From Kluyvera sp036759925 (GTDB lineage: Bacteria > Pseudomonadota > Gammaproteobacteria > Enterobacterales > Enterobacteriaceae), in contig NZ_JAPKIB010000004.1 in NCBI RefSeq assembly GCF_036759925.1, positions 124,001 to 188,000 on the forward strand: a stretch of 64,000 nucleotides of DNA, in the 5' to 3' direction. Both the position numbers and the translations under genes were made by a program. The notes under the pieces were generated by a model. The model saw only the letters and a program-made list of their open reading frames with translations, searched no databases and was not told the origin of the DNA. Shown one piece after another: positions 62,093 to 64,000 of this stretch; the stretch's first letter is position 1, and every line of letters starts with the position of its first letter.

Positions 62093-63148
62093 AAAGATAA
62101 ATAAATCCTTCTCATTGCATGTGTGTCCACCTTCGCAGCACTTCGTTCGCGGCTGGAATATGTTGGAACATCACAAAATGGGTGCGGATTCGTATTTAAA
62201 ATTATCATTGTTAGTTTTTAAATAGACTTTGCAGTGTAAGGTTCACCGCGGGTTAGCTCATAGGATAACGTGCTGTAATATAGTGATAAATTAATGCCTA
62301 CCGCTTCGCTTATACCACGTAATAAAATGAAGGAGAGTGGGGCGTGGGCTGCATAAATCATTGGTATGGTTTCTGCAATGCCGTGGGAAAATATGTTGGG
62401 ATGTGTAAGAATATTACAGAACAAGATTTTTTTTGGTTTTTTTATTTAATAAAACCATTGTAAATGTCTTTATTATCAATGTGTTGCGCAGTTTTCTGTA
62501 TGTGTGTGATGAAGCGTTTTAACGGTGAAAAAAAGATAGCCTGGGTGCCATACCCGATGTGATTGAGACTATTCTGATTGCTTTGATTTGTCGTACAAAT
62601 TTTTCGCGATGACAACAAAATTCATTACCGTGAATAACTATGTACTGAATTTTTACACACTTTTATAGTGTAAAAAAAAATGAAAAATACCTTGCGCATA
62701 ATAATGAGACAAGCTACCTAGAAAACATTAAAATAGGATTGTTATTAACAAACCTTTCTTATAATTTCGTTTAAGTTATATTTAAGGAGTGGTAAAATAA
62801 TAAATAAAATATTTTCTTGATAAATTGATAGTGCTTAAAATATCTAAGGTAAGAAATTAAACACATATTAAAACAAATGCTGACACACTGGAACTAAAAA
62901 AAAACAAATTCATCGTTATTTTTTAACAGCAACCAAATTCATTTTTAAGTCGTTGTTTTTTATATAATTTTTATTGAATTTAATATTTTGATTAACATGT
63001 GAGAACATATTCCAGCTTAGCATGCAAACAATCATGTAATTTTGACACGCAAAATCATAAGTAATAGAATGCTGGCACTTGGGACTTTTCTCATATTCGA
63101 TAAGCTGTATTAGCACAGCATCTTCCGTGTGCGCAAAATCAATATCCT
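62093..63148. other. AT-rich region upstream of the polysaccharide locus
   Basis: About 1 kb of very AT-rich sequence. A minus-strand ORF at 62218-62424 encodes a 68-residue, locally plausible segment (IPMIYAAHAPLSFILLRGI) and might be a remnant of another decayed gene. The rest (62425-63148) shows no convincing gene and probably holds the promoter and long leader for the ops-led operon, with likely H-NS binding. Confidence 0.45.
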
Positions 63149-63192
63149 CAGTGGTATGCGGTTATATCCGCATTCGCCATGGGCGGTAGCGT
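63149..63192 (+). promoter_or_regulatory. JUMPstart region with ops element (RfaH recruitment)
   Basis: CAGTGGTATGCGG at 63149 and GGCGGTAGCGT at 63182-63192 match the two ends of the 39-bp JUMPstart sequence; the second is a perfect ops element. Between them ATGCGG and CCGCAT (63156-63173) form a small hairpin. RfaH binds the ops DNA in paused RNA polymerase and prevents termination in long surface-polysaccharide operons. Confidence 0.88.
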
Positions 63193-63214
63193 CGCCAAAA
63201 CAAAAGGTATTACC

Positions 63215-64000
63215 ATGAGTAAAGAAATTATCATCATGTTTTCAACAGCGATGACAGTCCTCCTTATCGCTCGCGTGGTGGCCTTGAAGTGCGGTCTGGT
63301 CGATAAACCTGGTGGCCGTAAGCAGCACAGTGGAGAAATTCCTCTTGTCGGCGGGATCTCGTTCTACTGCGCAATCGTACTGTTTTACCTGTTCTGGCCT
63401 GAAGTGCTGCCACACAGCGAAGCGCACTTTCTTCCTTACTTGCTGAGCATCTCCTTACTGTTATGCGTGGGCATTGCCGATGACCGCTTTGATCTGCCGG
63501 TTATCCCTCGTGTTCTTATTCAGGCTCTGTCCGCTGTGATTATCATGGTTAACGGTTTCTACCTGCATACGCTTGGCTATGTTCTGGGTGACTACGAACT
63601 GGTACTTGGCCCGATTGGCTATATCGTCACGTTGTTTGCCTCCTGGGCGGCAATCAATGCATTCAATATGGTTGATGGCGTTGACGGTTTGCTCGGATCG
63701 GTCTCTAGTGCAACTTTTGCGGCAATGATGGTGGTGTTCTTGCTGGCGGGCTCGCCGACACGTGCAATGTGGTGTCTGCTTATGATCGTTGCCCTGGTCC
63801 CTTACTTAATGCTGAACATGGGTCTGCTTGGCGGCAAACGTTTAAAAGTTTTTATGGGTGATGCTGGCAGCATGGTGATCGGATTTACCGTACTGTGGCT
63901 GGTGATACTTGGCAGCCAGGGCAAAAGCGCCGTGATGTCACCCGTGACAGCGTTGTGGGTGATAGCCCTGCCGCTGATGGACATGGTGACCGTCATGGTG
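63215..64000 (+). CDS. WecA-like undecaprenyl-phosphate glycosyl-1-phosphate transferase (3' end outside window)
   Basis: The first 262 residues of a polytopic MraY/WecA-family enzyme. Conserved cytoplasmic motifs are present: GLVDKPGGRKQH and IPLVGGIS, ADDRFD (88-93), AAINAFNMVDGVDGLLG (145-161) and KVFMGDAGS (211-219). The HIHH motif would lie past the window end. It transfers a sugar phosphate, probably GlcNAc-1-P, to undecaprenyl phosphate, the first step of O-antigen or exopolysaccharide synthesis. It is clearly diverged from E. coli WecA and is led by an ops element rather than by rho/wzzE, so it is probably a paralogue heading its own operon. AAAGG lies upstream of the ATG. Confidence 0.9.
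   Translation, partial: MSKEIIIMFSTAMTVLLIARVVALKCGLVDKPGGRKQHSGEIPLVGGISFYCAIVLFYLFWPEVLPHSEAHFLPYLLSISLLLCVGIADDRFDLPVIPRVLIQALSAVIIMVNGFYLHTLGYVLGDYELVLGPIGYIVTLFASWAAINAFNMVDGVDGLLGSVSSATFAAMMVVFLLAGSPTRAMWCLLMIVALVPYLMLNMGLLGGKRLKVFMGDAGSMVIGFTVLWLVILGSQGKSAVMSPVTALWVIALPLMDMVTVMV

Noticed and set aside
62916..63116. 66-codon minus-strand ORF
   Set aside because: Lys/Asn/Ile-rich translation of AT-rich DNA, no ribosome-binding site.

Overview
The window is a stretch of chromosome from a member of the Enterobacteriaceae. Most genes are close relatives of E. coli K-12 genes and lie in the same relative order (aga, gar, rnpB, cyu/yha, yqj, exu/uxa, ygj, patA/aer/yqjIH). The species differs from E. 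coli: several K-12 gene blocks known from memory are absent at the expected joints (prlF-yhaV between agaR and garD, tdc between rnpB and cyuP, ygjQ, higBA between rlmG and fadH, agaBCDI after kbaY). An aer gene with a good sigma-28 promoter points to a motile organism, so the Enterobacter/Lelliottia/Leclercia/Kosakonia/Citrobacter group fits better than Klebsiella. This genus guess is inference.

Layout. 1-1 kb: end of a Fic-domain protein with a C-terminal helix-turn-helix. 1-3.8 kb: a MalX/MalY-like pair (PTS IICB and PLP enzyme). 3.9-12.3 kb: an N-acetylgalactosamine (aga) cluster with three AgaR-controlled promoter regions. 12.4-18.6 kb: garD and garPLRK for galactarate/glucarate breakdown to 2-phosphoglycerate. 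18.7-19.1 kb: RNase P RNA. 19.6-24.6 kb: cyuPA (cysteine import and desulfidation), the small gene yhaL, yhaK, yhaJ and yhaH. 24.7-29 kb: yqjG, yqjF, yqjKEDC, mzrA-yqjA. 29.3-34.9 kb: exuR, exuT and uxaCA for hexuronates. 35-43 kb: ygjV, sstT, alx with its Mn/pH riboswitch, ygjR, ygjP, rlmG and fadH. 43.3-48.2 kb: patA, aer, yqjI and yqjH. Here the E. coli order stops.

From 48.2 kb on the content is mosaic: an ERIC element, a POT-family peptide transporter, a yoaC-like gene, a general porin preceded by an unusual 5' region (short ORF, terminator and a perfect 18-bp palindrome sharing the terminator's U tract), the prpR/prpBCDE 2-methylcitrate operon, a small lipoprotein gene, about 2.3 kb of low-GC DNA holding a decayed membrane-protein gene, and finally a JUMPstart/ops element followed by a WecA-like glycosyl-1-phosphate transferase that runs off the end. 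The last unit looks like the first gene of an RfaH-dependent surface polysaccharide operon.

As a whole the window is rich in carbon-source operons (GalNAc, galactarate/glucarate, hexuronates, propionate, cysteine/serine) whose control sites are readable: AgaR boxes, CRP-like sites, ExuR-like palindromes, two sigma-54 promoters, one sigma-28 promoter, YqjI palindromes with a Fur-like box, and the yybP-ykoY leader of alx. No CRISPR array, intact insertion sequence, prophage or tRNA gene was seen. The least explained signals are the porin leader at 51.6-51.8 kb and the ops-led operon start at 63.2 kb.
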